A stretch of 64,000 nt of DNA, from the NCBI GenBank assembly GCA_047495785.1, contig JBLDXI010000006.1, positions 248,001 through 312,000 on the forward strand, written 5' to 3'. The position numbers and the translations under genes were made by a program. The stretch comes from Lepidodermella squamata. Lineage: Eukaryota; Gastrotricha. The notes beneath the pieces are model-generated. The model worked only from the letters and a program-made list of their open reading frames with translations. It was not told the DNA's origin and searched no databases. The first letter of the stretch is position 1; the number at the start of each line of letters is the position of its first letter. Shown here one piece after another: positions 9,995-21,683 of this stretch.

Positions 9995-11269
9995 TCACAT
10001 GCCTTGATTGTTAACCCGGCAATTTTAGGCGACGTGATCTCTCGATCTTTACAGATGGACGTTTTTTATCTCAGATCATTGAGTGAGCGATGAGCGATTG
10101 ATAGTGTGCACGCGTCTGACTTATTCGCGATTTTTTTCATTCACAACTACTCATTCTCGGTGGATAGTGGATGATTTAATGACTTGGCAAATTAGAGTGC
10201 TTTACAATGCTGTTCAGCGTGAAGATAAATTGATTGGTTATTCAGCCCCATAACCTTGAGTTCGTTTTAACAAAAATTTTAACAGAAAAGCTCGTTGATA
10301 GCAGTGAAATTTGAACTTAACCTAGCTGGCTCATCCCGGTAAAATGTGGCTAAAATCAGTAATAGGTTTATTGTTTATTGAGAAATAATTCATTATCACA
10401 AATGCTTAGATTTTTCTCCTGTTGAAAAAATTGGCTTGGCACAGAATTTTAATATTGCAATAATTCCAGAAATTATCTCGAATCTATTCGAGCGCTCATT
10501 CTGCTTTAACTTTTGACATGATAACAACTAGCAGCCAGATTTAAAAAATTGTTTCGGTATTGATAATCATGAGCAAAGCAACCTAATTACCATAATTGCT
10601 ACGAAAGGCCGAATGCCATTGATCCGAAACATGACCCAAATGACCCTAGTTGACTAACGATCATTTTCAATTCATCAGATACTTTTAAGAAAAAAACTCC
10701 GGATCCTTAAAAAGTTATATCGGGCTTGGTTTTAGATATGGCTAACCACTAAAAACAACGTCTCCTTAGTAACTGAGAAGAAAAACATAGCTACGCACTT
10801 ATGATTCATCACTAGCTCTTTAACAGCCCTCTTTAGCTGCATCCCTAGATAAGTGCACGACCCACAGCCCCGACCCCGTGCACTAATCGAGGGAGCACTG
10901 TATCATTGCGCGAACGCCCTGTGAAAAGAAAGTTAGGAATGAAAAGACTTTTTATAATTGAATTTTAAAAAGGGTTAACGATCGTTAACGATTGGATAGG
11001 CATTTAAAACAGATCAGCTTTCAGAAATTCGATGCGAATATAAGTATTATGTATTATGACACATATTGATCGATAACTCGTTATTTAAGTGTCACTTCTA
11101 CTCATAAATATCATACACATTTATCCACGTGTAAACTTTAAGCTGTTTCCGAATTTGCGGAAAGGTGTACGATGGGTTCCACCGGCGCTACTGTAGCAGC
11201 TCCGCTGCTGCCGTTGCCAATTTGCATCCTGGAAATCTTTGTCTGTGCAATCATTTCCCTCGACAGTGT

Positions 11270-11475
11270 ATGCAAGAGTACAGTCACTGAAGTGTTCTAG
11301 GCGATACAGCCGATTTGAGGTGTACATTGTACTACAGTCACTGAACTGGGCTGAGCTTTACAGCCGATGTGAGCTGTACTGTGCAGTATATACGGCGCAC
11401 AGTACTTGACTGTACAGTTTCAACCGGCTGTACAAATATTTACAGCTCCGAGAACTGTACTTTGCAATACAGTAA
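11270..11475. repeat. Cluster of about 12 TACAG/CTGTA motifs, right
   Basis: Counterpart of the cluster at 7490-7700, with TACAGTCAC, TACAGCCG and CTGTAC in both orientations. It ends in CAATACAGT followed by a short AAAATA tandem run. Confidence 0.5.
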
Positions 11476-12583
11476 AATAAAATAAAATAATAAGTAAAAT
11501 AAAAAAATCATCAAAACGCGGGTTCTTCCGCGACTTGAACCTGTCGTTTTTAGTTTTTACCCGCCTGAAGTTACCTGTAAATACTGGCTTGCTGGGACCT
11601 CATTCTGGGACATAACTGGCTCAACATTTTTACAGATGTTTACAGTCTGTTTAAGATCATCTGCACACATTTTTTCACAACTTTCAGTCTATGAGCTATC
11701 AAAAATAATTTAATGGCATCAATTTTCGACCCATTTCACCCCAAACGACGGTACCTTACCAACCGTTATTGCAATTACAGGGGATATCAAACGCCGATTT
11801 CCGCTGTTCGAAACCGATGGCAGCCAATATTTCAGTATGTCAACGACTTCGCCTGCCAACTGCCAGCTTCACCGATGCAGGTTTTTTTAAGAAATCTGGT
11901 AATGGTAATTGCAGGTGCAATCGTCGAGCTATGTTACCACCACGTACCACCGCACGGCTGCGGGGTGACGTTGCCCAAAAAGTAAACAGACGTAGCCAGG
12001 CGGAAGATAGCGAGAAGGGTTTCTCGCAGTATGAAGCCAAGCAGCATTCGAGATTTGCTTTAAGAAGAAGGTAAATTTAGTCTTTTCGAATCTTAAGGTA
12101 GCGCATTTAACGCTTTCGATTGAAGGTATGGCCGCGCTGTCATCTATCGAATGCATGTTATCAAGCGGGAGGGAAGATCGGAAACCGCGAACGGTCAGGT
12201 TCCAGATCTCTTTCGGCTACGGAAAGAAGGTTTTTAACTATGCTATAGATCAATGAATATGTCATCTTTTTCAGAGGAACACCTCTCCACGACCGGCAAT
12301 TGGGGCGGTCACGAATCGCTGGCCGCCGTCGCCTTTGCTATAAAAGTTAACATAAGGGTACGCAGCCCACAGGCGCCGATCACGATTATATTGGATTGCA
12401 ATTTGCCGTTACTTTAGAGAGACCCACTGAGGGTAAACAAATGACAATCTATATACGTCAAACGAATCATGACCATCATTCTCATAAACAGAATCCATTC
12501 GAAGCCAAGTTTTAATTGTTCAAAAGCTGTCCCCAAACCATAAATATTGATACTTAGGTCATGATTATGTGCGACTCAGTTGA
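11476..12583. other. Intergenic, no gene recognised
   Basis: Overlapping 65-100 aa ORFs at 11713-12156 on both strands show no domain. The last 100 bp (about 12480-12583) aligns with 3600-3712 downstream of the first protease copy, marking one edge of that duplication. Confidence 0.45.
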
Positions 12584-13772
12584 TTAATTAGGCTTGACGA
12601 TAGCCCAGGAGACGTCGGTCTCAATACCACAGACGTTCTTGCCCTTGGGGATGCGGTAGTAGCCAGCCTCACCTGAAAAAATCAAATTAGCACATGATTC
12701 CAGTGAAAACAGTAGATATCTTACCCCAGGAACAGCCCCAGCTGTTACGGACGATCCAGTAGTCACCATCCTTAGCATTGCTGCCGTAACCGACGATGAC
12801 GACGGCGTGGGTAATGTCAGTAGCCAGAAGCCCAGTAGCGCACGTGTCACCGATGTACATGCCGCTCTTGTAGGCGAAAAAGTCCTTCATAACCTTGAAG
12901 CCGACGTTGATAGGACCGCCACGGAGAGCATCCTCCATCGCCTTGATGCTGATATCAGGCTGGGAAGGGAGCCACTTCTGCAGTTGACCGACAGCGAGAA
13001 CAGTGAAGCCCTTGGCATCAGAAGACTTGACATTGCAGCTCTGGAGAACAGCGGCGTAGGGGTAGGTGGCAGGGCCGTTGTAGCCGGTCTTCTTGGTCTG
13101 GAAATAGTCATAGACACCAACGGCGCTACCTCCGTTGCAGCCTTCGTTATAGTAGCCCAGGGAACAATCGACAATCTGCTGTTCAGACATGGGCACGGCC
13201 CTGGTCTGGCCAGTAGACAGAGCGAGACGGGTTTCCAGTTCGGCGATGCCGGCGAACGCGTAGCAGGAACCGCACTGTTCCTGGTTCTTGATCGGCACCA
13301 TTACGCAGCGCCAGTCTACAATAGCTCCATCGTACTTCTGATACGGGAGAATGGTGTTGTCGGAGTTGGTGGAGACTTGGCGGGCGTAGGCGCGAGCAGC
13401 GGGGTGGACGAACTGCTCAACCGACGGGATCATAGTGGCGTTTGGCGCTTGGACTGGTTTTTTGTTGGCGAAATACTTGAACATTTCGTCGAAACTGTCG
13501 TGGCAGTTCGCGTTCAGGCCGTATTCAACACCGTTGTCCTTCTTATCGAAAAGGTGAGCCTCAATCGCGTTCTTGATGACATCCGCCTGGGCAGCCTTGT
13601 GCTCAGCAAGAGTGTCGATGCCTGCCGGCAAAGGGAACTCCTCGGCGAATTTGTCGTAGATAGGATGGCAGCCTTCGAACGGCTTGTCGGCGGTTACAGC
13701 GGATCCCGCATCCTCAGCGAAAACAGCGCTCAGAGAAACAGCGGCGAAAGCCGTCAGGATGAGACGAGCCAT
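12584..13772 (-). CDS. Secreted papain-family (C1A) cysteine protease, copy 2
   Basis: Exons 13772-12725 and 12672-12584 give 378 aa, with the same phase-1 intron inside the last WG as copy 1. The signal peptide is MARLILTAFAAVSLSAVFA. 'QEQCGSCYAFAG', 'THAVVIVGYG' and 'VRNSWGCSWG' supply Cys, His and Asn. Protein identity with copy 1 is very high; the differences are scattered conservative changes plus a 2-residue deletion after the signal peptide. 5' and 3' flanks are also alignable, so this is a direct segmental duplication about 9 kb apart with mobile elements between. Both copies look functional. Confidence 0.93.
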
Positions 13773-14255
13773 AGTTTGACTTTAGTCGCGGCGAAATGAG
13801 ATTTTTCGCCGATCTACGGTGCCTTTAAATATTTGCAATTTTGTTTTCTTCGTTATGTTTGCTCACATTTCTTACGGTTTGTTTTAATCTCTGGGATTTA
13901 AAGATCTAAAACATAATTTCAGCTGCTACGTGTAACGCTTCGGCGTATATTTGATTAGATGATGAGGATTACCAAGTTCGGATCCGGAACTTACGGGACA
14001 AATTTGACCTATTTTACTGATAACCACGCGCATTCCCCTTCACATAATGTTTGATGAAAATAAGCGTAAGATATCAGTTGCTTTAATGGTTTAAGTATCT
14101 GCTGAGAATGCATCGTTTTTTATGGAATGTGGAACATGAGCCAAGATGCAGGATAGGCGGCCGCAAAACCAATCCCTCTGAAAGATGAAAAATGAAATGA
14201 CAAAGGGTGATTTCATCGGGTGCAGTCCTTCCAAGGCTAAACATCACGCTCTGCG

Positions 14256-15258
14256 ATGAAGATAAGAATCCGATGGCTTTTCATCGTCCTTTGTGGGCAC
14301 ATCTTAGCAGCTGGTAGTTTTTAGGTCTTTTTGACTTTTCCTTAGCCTTTTCATTTCAGGCAATGCTCAATCTTGGCCGAACTACGAGTCTCTTGTGCTA
14401 CAAGTTCCTTTTGACAAGGCCTCGGGGATGAAAGATGCAGTATGCAGCCTTGATCCTGTAGTTGCTGCTAATGCTGGGGCTGTCTCCAGCAAACTTGGCC
14501 CTGGAAACCGGCCTGATGCCGCTTACGTATCTCAAACTCCCAACCAGCCACTTGCAACCTACCGCTATTTGCCTATCAAAACTGGATTTGCGATTTCCTT
14601 CTTTCTCCAGACGAATGGCAATCATAATGTTGGCATAATAGATGCTGAGTTCCCTAATTCCTTCCTTTCAATCACAGCTGATGACAAAGGCGGGTTCAAA
14701 ATTCATGAATATTTTAAGAAGGACGGATCTTTCGCGGCTAGGACGCATGGTAAGGTGTTCACGAGCGCCGAAATTTGGAATTTTTTTGTCATAAGTTTCA
14801 ATGGCTCAAGTGGCGTAATGACTGTCTACGAAAACACCGATTTTACCGCCGAATATTCAAACGAGCCCGTTGTGCCTCGAGCTGGTTCTAAAATCTCATT
14901 GACTGTCGGGAAAGCTGAGATCAGGACTAAATCTAAGCAAAGTACGCCGTTTTTCATGGCTGGGGCTGACGCAATATCTTGCCTGACTGTGTATGATTCT
15001 CCCGTGTCTGGCCCTCAGCAAGTTGAGGCGATCCAAAAAGCTTGCGGCGGGGCAAAGGCTGCTCAGAAACCATCTTCTCAATGCGATAGAACAGCCCCGC
15101 CAGTTGTCCCGAGTACACCATCGGCAGTTAAACCTCAGACTGCAACAACGACTAAAAAACCGAAGAAAAATTCATCGGTGGGAATGGCAGCCGGGGCATG
15201 GCCGGTTTTATCTGTAATCACAGCTGTTCTAACGAACCAATACCTTCATTTCGCTTGA
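14256..15258 (+). CDS. Lamin-G/concanavalin-like secreted protein, probably GPI-anchored (family copy 1)
   Basis: Exon 1 (14256-14313) encodes the signal peptide MKIRIRWLFIVLCGHILAAG. A phase-1 intron of 46 bp leads to exon 2 (14360-15258), giving 318 aa. The body has the alternating beta-strand pattern of a LamG/ConA-like jelly roll: 'ESLVLQVPFDK', 'LPIKTGFAISFFLQTNG', 'WNFFVISFNGSSG', 'ISLTVGKAEIRT', and the family signature 'DAISCLTVYDSP'. A Ser/Thr/Pro stretch is followed by a hydrophobic C-terminus, typical of a GPI signal. The ligand is unknown. The same phase-1 intron after the signal peptide is found in three paralogues at 15648, 43874 and 60608. Confidence 0.85.
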
Positions 15259-15647
15259 ATTTATGATAAAATTTGTTATTTACATAGTTAGCTATTCCAT
15301 TGATGCCAATTATGAGGCCTATCAACACAGTAAAGATATCGAGCTTGGACCTTGAACGCGAGTAGCGAGTAGACGACACCCTGATGAGTCACAAATTTCC
15401 AAAATAGCGAATAGATAAAGGTGTAGGATATAGGATTGAATAAAATGCTAGTTGTTGATGGCCAGATAACTTTTAATATCCTTCAGGCATATCCGGGTAT
15501 TTTAATTACAAGCGCATGATAACACCATGTTTGTTATGAGTAAACACTAGACGCTGCTGAGTCATACATCCGCCACCAGCGATGCGTACAAAAACTGCAC
15601 CGGAGACTGGTATATATTACACCACACTACTAGGCCTTACGAAAAAA

Positions 15648-16657
15648 ATGCATGCACTCACAATCACTGTTTTCGCAATCTTTGCCTTCATTAACGGTAA
15701 AAGGATTAATTCATAATATAGGAATAATGCTTCATTTTTAAGCTTTTTTTATTCGCAGTGCATGGTCAAAATTTCCCAAACAATGAATCGTTGATTTTGT
15801 ACGTGCCTTTCGACGCGAAAGATGGCTTTACTGACTCAATATGTGGCTTGACGCCAATTGTCGATGGTCTTATCGGAGTGGACGGGGCAAGACTGGGCCC
15901 GTTCGGCAAGCCTAAAACATCCTACGTCTCATATGGCAACAACCAACCGCTCGGCGTCTACAGATACCTGCCCTTAAAGACCGGGTTCACGATTTTCTTC
16001 TATTGGAACTCGTTTTATCAGCAATTCATCACGAGAGGGGTCGGAATTCTGGAAACGAGTTTTTCAACCAGTTATTTTTCAATAACATCTAATTCAAATG
16101 GAGCGATGACGTTTAACGAGTTCTACCCCGGTGAAAAAATGGCTTTGTCGACACGCTTTGACAAATACTTCAATTCATCGCAGTGGCGTTACGTTTTGTT
16201 AAGCTACAACGGCACTGAGGGCTACATGTCGATGTATGCTGACGGGTTAGCTGCCAAGAGTAGTGCAAAAATCGGCGTAGTAACTGGGCAAACCATCGCG
16301 TTAACAATAGGCCGCGCCGAGGAGCGTGATTTGACGAATAAAGAACGCGTTTTTTTCATGACAGCCGACGATGCGATATCCTGCCTGGCTGTTTACGACT
16401 CGCCGACTGAAAATCTACCCGGCCTGGCGTCGCAACTCGGCAAAGTGTGCGAACTAGGGCAGAAGCCGGAGAGAAAGTCGGCCGAAGCGTGTGACCGGTT
16501 AAAAAAAGAGGTAAGTGTACCATCCACAGCGGCATCTACTACAACAAGTGCTCCCGGTGCGAACGGTTCTGCCGCTACTACTGTGATATGTGACCATTTC
16601 ACGGTACTGGCTTGTTTCTTCATGGCAGCTATTCACTATACTACGTCAAACAATTAA
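15648..16657 (+). CDS. Lamin-G/concanavalin-like secreted protein (family copy 2)
   Basis: Exons 15648-15696 and 15759-16657 give 315 aa. Exon 1 encodes a hydrophobic leader (MHALTITVFAIFAFIN). The body matches copy 1: 'ESLILYVPFDAKDGF', 'YRYLPLKTGFTIFFYW', 'WRYVLLSYNGTEG', 'IALTIGRAEERD', 'DDAISCLAVYDSP'. It ends with a Thr/Ser-rich linker and a hydrophobic tail containing 'HFTVLACFFMAAI', as for GPI attachment. A TATATATT element at about 15611-15618 is a plausible core promoter 30-40 bp upstream. It is tandem to copy 1 in the same orientation and clearly a duplicate, though the proteins are well diverged. Confidence 0.85.
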
Positions 16658-17859
16658 ACCGCGACTAAGCTATTCATTTCACGTATAAAAAAAAATGCGT
16701 GTAAATAAGCTTATTATTTTTTGCGTAACAATTTCGTCTTACTTCAAGAAAAATGAAAAAAATGGAAAAATGTAATTTTATTGGTTTTCGTCAGAGGAAG
16801 CCACTGAAGTCACTAGCCTTAGCCAAATGTGATCCTGTACCTGTTAGACTGTTACAGCTTAACAATGCTGAGGAGTTTCTCCGAAGCGTTAGTTTGAGAA
16901 AAAAGGTCTACCGCAGGGCAAAGAATTGACCGCTAACTCTATTCCTCACATTTTTGATGAGTCCAGTCGATTGGAAATCCTTGGCAACAATGTGCAGCCT
17001 GGTATTTGAATAGGATTTCACCATATTTTATGCAGTCTCGCTAATTCAATGAACAGCAAGGTAAAAGAGGAGCTTTGAACTGTTCAGGAAGTTTTCGAGC
17101 TCTTGTCACTGTTTTACCGCTTAATGCAGCAATGGAGAAGGTAAAATGCGAAATGAATGAATGGCCCAAATTTCGCCGTCATAGACTTGAATTCTCAAAA
17201 AGGCTGAGAAATACCACAATTTACGACAGATAGTTACAAAACAGTCTTTGAATTGATGCATCTAATACATTTTTGGAGATCTTCCATCTAAATCCCAAAA
17301 ATGGTATAACAGAATGGAGAAATTTTGAGGATTTGCTCATTTCAGGAAAAAAACGACGGCGTAATTAAAATTCTGCATGATTTTCAGTGCGTGCTATATT
17401 TTTGATATGAAACTGTAGTGCCGCTATTATTCAATATAAAAAATTAGCCTTTGTTGTTTAAGGAAAAAACAAAACGCCCCGAGTGTGTAATTATCAGCTA
17501 CTATTCATTTTTCACGTAAAAAAGCGCTATGACCACAGCAGACTATGAACGCCTATGAGTATTAATGCTCATGTAATTGAAACGTTTTTATTATTAAACA
17601 ATAACATTTCTTTTCAAAGCTGAAAATAAACAATGTTTCAGTGTGGTTTCGTGAGAAAAACGATACCAAGTCGCTTTTTGAACCGTATCAGACTGCACCG
17701 AATATTGGCTCTGAAGCTATTAAATTCAGCCATTCAAATCGCTTCAATATTAGGAATAGCGTTAAGAATAGGCGCCTGTTCCGGAGGTGGAGTCCTCAGT
17801 CATTTTTGCTTCCATAGCGCTTTTTCGAGCTAACGCTGGATTATTTTCCATTTTTTTAG
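16658..17859. other. Intergenic, no gene recognised
   Basis: AT-rich. A 66-aa ORF at 17633-17833 precedes the Gly/Asp gene, but no splice joins it convincingly in frame. A T-rich acceptor (TTTTTTTAG) abuts the next gene's ATG, so part of this stretch may be a 5'-UTR intron. Confidence 0.4.
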
Positions 17860-18888
17860 ATGTTATCGAAAGTTTTATTGCTCGCCCTATTCGGGCTGGC
17901 AATAATTGCGATTGCAACAAGTAACCCTGTGCCGAAAGGGCCGCAGCAAGATGACGGCGATGACGGTGGCGATACTACTCCTGCTGGAGATAATGGGGAT
18001 ACTCCTCCGGCTGATGACAACGGCGACGGTGGCGATACCACCCCGGCGGATGACAATGGTGGCACGGATGGCGGTGATGGGGGTGACGGAGGTGATAACA
18101 CCGGTGGTGATGACAACGGAGGGGATAACGGGGACGGCGGGGATGGTGGTGATAACGGTGGCGATAACGGAGATGGTGGTGACGGGGGTGATAATACTGG
18201 GGGTGATGACAACGGGGATGGGGGTGATAACGGTGGTGACAATGGTGATGGTGGTGATAATGGGGATGGTGGCGATGGGGGTGACAATGGTGATGGAGGT
18301 GACGGTGGGGACAATACTGACGGTGGAGATGGTGGTGATAACGGCGATGGTGGGGACGGTGGTGACGGAGGAGATAATGGGGATGGTGGGGACGGTGGTG
18401 ACAATACTGATGGTGGCGATGGGGGAGATAACGGGGACGGTGGTGATGGAGGAGACAATGGGGATGGAGGTGACGGTGGGGATGGTGGAGACAACACTGA
18501 TGGCGGAGATGGGGGTGATAATGGGGATGGTGGTGATAACACTGATGGTGGAGATGGGGGTGATAATGGGGATGGTGGAGACAACACCGATGGTGGGGAT
18601 GGTGGAGATGGAGGGGATAACACAGACGGAGGGGACGGTGGTGATGCCGGTGATGGTGGGGACAACGGAACCGATGGGGGTGATGGAGGTGACAACGGGG
18701 ACGGAGGTGATAACACCGGTGGTGATGACAACGGAGGGGACAATGGGGACGGCGGCGATAACGGAGGCGATAACGGCGATGCCGGAAACGGTGATGGTGG
18801 TGATGGTGGTGACAATGGTGGCGATGGCAATGCGAACGGTGACAACGGCGACGGAGGTGATGCGAATAATGGTGATGCGGACAGCTAA
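17860..18888 (+). CDS. Secreted Gly/Asp-rich repeat protein (GGD/GDN repeats)
   Basis: A single 342-aa ORF. The signal peptide is [20 protein letters not shown], then '[11 protein letters not shown]', then about 290 residues built almost only of Gly, Asp, Asn and Thr as GGD, NGDGGD and NTDGGD units, ending DADS. The repeat is a coding minisatellite of GGTGAT-like triplets. The extreme acidity suggests a calcium-rich or hydrogel-like matrix, a guess from composition only. Its leader and 'PVPKG..QD' stretch match the next gene (19191), a protease with an acidic mucin-like arm, so the two share an origin. The ATG directly follows a TTTTTTTAG acceptor. The 300-400 aa Pro/Ser and Val/Thr ORFs in the other frames are artefacts of the repeat. 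Confidence 0.8.
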   Translation: MLSKVLLLALFGLAIIAIATSNPVPKGPQQDDGDDGGDTTPAGDNGDTPPADDNGDGGDTTPADDNGGTDGGDGGDGGDNTGGDDNGGDNGDGGDGGDNGGDNGDGGDGGDNTGGDDNGDGGDNGGDNGDGGDNGDGGDGGDNGDGGDGGDNTDGGDGGDNGDGGDGGDGGDNGDGGDGGDNTDGGDGGDNGDGGDGGDNGDGGDGGDGGDNTDGGDGGDNGDGGDNTDGGDGGDNGDGGDNTDGGDGGDGGDNTDGGDGGDAGDGGDNGTDGGDGGDNGDGGDNTGGDDNGGDNGDGGDNGGDNGDAGNGDGGDGGDNGGDGNANGDNGDGGDANNGDADS

Positions 18889-19190
18889 ACTGCTGGATCG
18901 CGCCGGCCAGATATCAACGCTTTTTCCTGGTGAACTGTTCGTATTAGGGCTATTAGCTTTCAAAAAACCTAGGTGTTTTGATCTGTCTTCATCGCTTTTG
19001 TTCTATCAATTGTTACCTGCCTAACAAAGCCAAAATACTCCGACAAAATGGGCTTTAGATAAATAAAGTATAACAATGATTTCTGTGGAATTTTTTCAAG
19101 TGTGAGCATGTGCCGCCTTAAAATAACACAGGCACGCTCGCATTCTCGAGACTGCTCCCGCCTCTAACATTCGTGATCATTATTTCAAAA

Positions 19191-21575
19191 ATGCGATTAG
19201 CAACCCTGCTACTTGGTTTGTTCGGCCTAACGCTGGTTCTAGCTGGCCCTGTGCCGAAGGGAACCCATCAGGATGAGGAACCTGCGAAAGATGAGAACCC
19301 TGCAACACCTCAGCCAGACGAAAGCGAAAGCACCACCCAGGCCAACGAAGAGCAGAATCAACCAGAAGGCGGTGAGACCCCTGCAACCGAAGAAGGTTCT
19401 GAGCAAACTACGCCATCAGAAGCCAGCGAATCTTCAGGGGGTGAAGCGAAAAACAGTGAAGATGGTGGAGAACAGACAACTCCAGGGGAAAACAGTGAGG
19501 ACCAAACAACTCAAGCTGATGAGAACGGTGAAACAACTCAAGCAGCAGAGGACGAGGAAGGCACGACGCCCTCTTCGGAGAATGGTGAGGAAACAACTAG
19601 CCCAAGTGATGAAAATGGCGCGACTAATGGCGAGGATGGAGATCAAACAACGCCATCGGAGGAAGGGGAATCCACCACCCCAGGTGAAGACGGGGCAACT
19701 AATGAAGCTGGTGAGGATGCAACGACTCCATCCGAGGGAGGCGACAACAACGAAGAGGAAACCACGCCATCAGAGGAAGGAGATTCAACCACCCCAGGTG
19801 AAGACGGGGCAACCAATGAAGCTGGCGAGAACAATGAAGGGGAAACCACGCCATCTGAAGGCTCAGACGACGCTACAACCGCAGGTGATGAGAATAGCGA
19901 GGACGCAACTACCCCAGCTGGGGAAGACGGGGTCACTAATGGTGAAGCCTCAGGAGATGGATCGACTGATGAAAATGCAACCACTCCTTCGGATGAAGCT
20001 TCCACAGATGAAAACTCAACCCAGGAAGGCCAAGACGAAACAACGCCTGCTAACGAAGACGGTTCCGAGACGAAAAGTGATGATTCATCTGCTGACGATC
20101 CTTACGGAGACCCGAATGAAGACGATAATTGGAAGCAGTGGAAGAAGCAATTCGCCAGCTCAGACGATTCGAAATTCTCCAGTAAAGAGGATGATGATCA
20201 GCACGAAAAGGAATTCATGGAACGCATGAACGATGTTAAGCAGTGGGAAAAGGAGGCTGAAGAAAGCGGCAATCCAGATCTAGATTTTGGGTTGAACAAA
20301 TTCAGCGCTGTTCCTGAAGACAAGTTACAAAAAGAACTGCTAGGGTTTCAGCCGTTAGAGGGTGAGGATGTCAATATCGACAAAGGTGACCAAGATTTTG
20401 GTAACGTCGAGATTCCACCCGACCTTAATAGCCGAAGAAAGAGGCAGGCTGGCGATGAATTCGATCCACTAGCCGACTATGGGCCCCCTGAAGACTACCC
20501 AGACTATCCAGTGGATGATGGAAAGCCAGGAAGAAGAGGAGGGAATAACGTAAGGACGACCCCGAGAAGTGAGGAATACCCAGTTGAAGATGACAAGCCG
20601 CGAACCACTCGAAGAAGGGGAGGGAATGAAGTAAGGACGACTCCAGGCAGACCTGCAGCAACTACCCGAAGACAAACTAATCCTAATCCTAGGCCAACTA
20701 CCCCGAAACCGGAATCTGAGCCTGCTAAGGACAACCAGCCACCTTCGAAACCGACTGGGACTGGGAATATGGTCCTAACCCCTACTCCTTTGTCAGACTT
20801 CGAGAAAATCCCTGGCGCTGTTCTCGACTGGCGAAACAAAGGCATATTGTCAAAGGTTCGAGACCAGAACCCTTGCGGGAGTTGCTACGCCTTCGCAGCC
20901 AATTCCGTTCTTGAATCCCGCATTCGGCTGAAACGAGGCAATAACGATATAGACCCAATGTCGGAACAGCAAATCCTAGACTGCGACCGAGCTTCTCACA
21001 ACAAAGGCTGCAATGGCGGCTGTGCTGTAGCTGTTTACATGTACTACCAAAAAACGAACGGTTACATGAAAAATGCCGACTATCCTTACTATAAGGCCGA
21101 CGACCGTCAGTGCCAGTTTGACGAGGGTAAAATGGTGCCGTTCAAAATTGAACAGTTTTTCCAGATCGAGGCGAAGAATGTCGATGCGATGGTGAAGGCA
21201 CTACAGCACGGCCCGATCGCGGCATCGTTCAAAGTTACGAAGAAGTTTTACAGCTACAAGAAGGGCGTCTTTGAAGACTCGACGTGCGATGGCCCTGGTG
21301 ATCATGCGATTTCGATAATAGGATACGGAACAGATCCTGCAACTGGCAAGGATTAGTAAGTTGATCCTTCAACTCAGGCCAGAATTAAATATTTTCCTTT
21401 ACAGTTGGATTTGCAGAAATAGTTGGGGCGAAGACTGGGGTAAGATTTTTCGAATATTTGATCTTCTTGAATTGCTGATGGCCTTGATTTAGGTTGGGGC
21501 GGTTATTTCCTGATTCGAAAGGGCGTCAATGAATGTAACATTGAATCGTATTCGGATTATCCGGTGATTGGATAG
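19191..21575 (+). CDS. Mucin-like cathepsin: acidic Thr/Glu-rich arm fused to I29-C1A protease
   Basis: Exons 19191-21355, 21405-21439 and 21493-21575 give 760 aa. Signal peptide MRLATLLLGLFGLTLVLA is followed by about 290 residues of Thr/Ser/Glu/Asp/Gly repeats ('EGDSTTPGEDGATNEAGE' recurs), likely O-glycosylated. Next is an I29-type propeptide (near 'NWKQWKKQFASSDDSKF' and 'LDFGLNKFSAV'), a furin-like site 'SRRKRQ', a second Thr/Pro/Arg-rich spacer, and the C1A domain: 'LDWRNKGIL', 'NPCGSCYAFAANS' (Cys), 'GDHAISIIGYG' (His), 'ICRNSWGEDWG' (Asn). All catalytic residues are present, so it is predicted active. Two introns split the Y-W and W-G codons of the Asn motif, exactly as in the gene at 44312. 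The acidic arm is far longer than in ordinary cathepsins. Confidence 0.9.
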
Positions 21576-21683
21576 CTTCACAATCGACGCGAAATAATTG
21601 AGTAAAATGACATTTTCTGTGACTCAATTTGCAATATTGATTTATTCTATTTTTCCAATGAAAAAAAATTCATATTTGTGTTC

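Larger units (their letters stand above)
7857..10900. mobile_element. 3.0-kb non-autonomous pogo/Tigger-like DNA transposon
   Basis: The left end reads CAGTGCTCCCTCGCTAAGTG and the reverse complement of the right end reads CAGTGCTCCCTCGATTAGTG. The CAGTnnTCCCTCG start is the hallmark of pogo/Tigger termini. Both ends are flanked by TA (7855-7856 and 10901-10902), the Tc1/mariner target duplication. No transposase of credible length is present. The interior holds a 179-bp tandem array and an antisense non-LTR retroelement 3' end, so it is a composite passenger element. Confidence 0.8.

Noticed and set aside
11521-11560. Possible tRNA or tRNA-derived SINE (GGTTCAAGTCG on the minus strand)
   Set aside because: B-box-like string only; no matching A box, acceptor stem or cloverleaf could be drawn.
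11713-12156. Overlapping ORFs of 66-101 aa on both strands
   Set aside because: No recognisable motif, leader or intron structure; equal openness on both strands argues against a gene.
17856-18963. Minus-strand Pro/Ser-rich (329 aa) and Val/Thr-rich (358 aa) ORFs and a plus-strand Met/Val/Thr ORF
   Set aside because: Produced by the repetitive GGTGAY sequence of the Gly/Asp gene; only the frame with a signal peptide is credible.
19273-20229. 318-aa Lys/Arg/Gln-rich ORF inside the mucin-like cathepsin
   Set aside because: Frame-shifted reading of the repetitive Thr/Glu coding region; no leader and no continuation into a domain.
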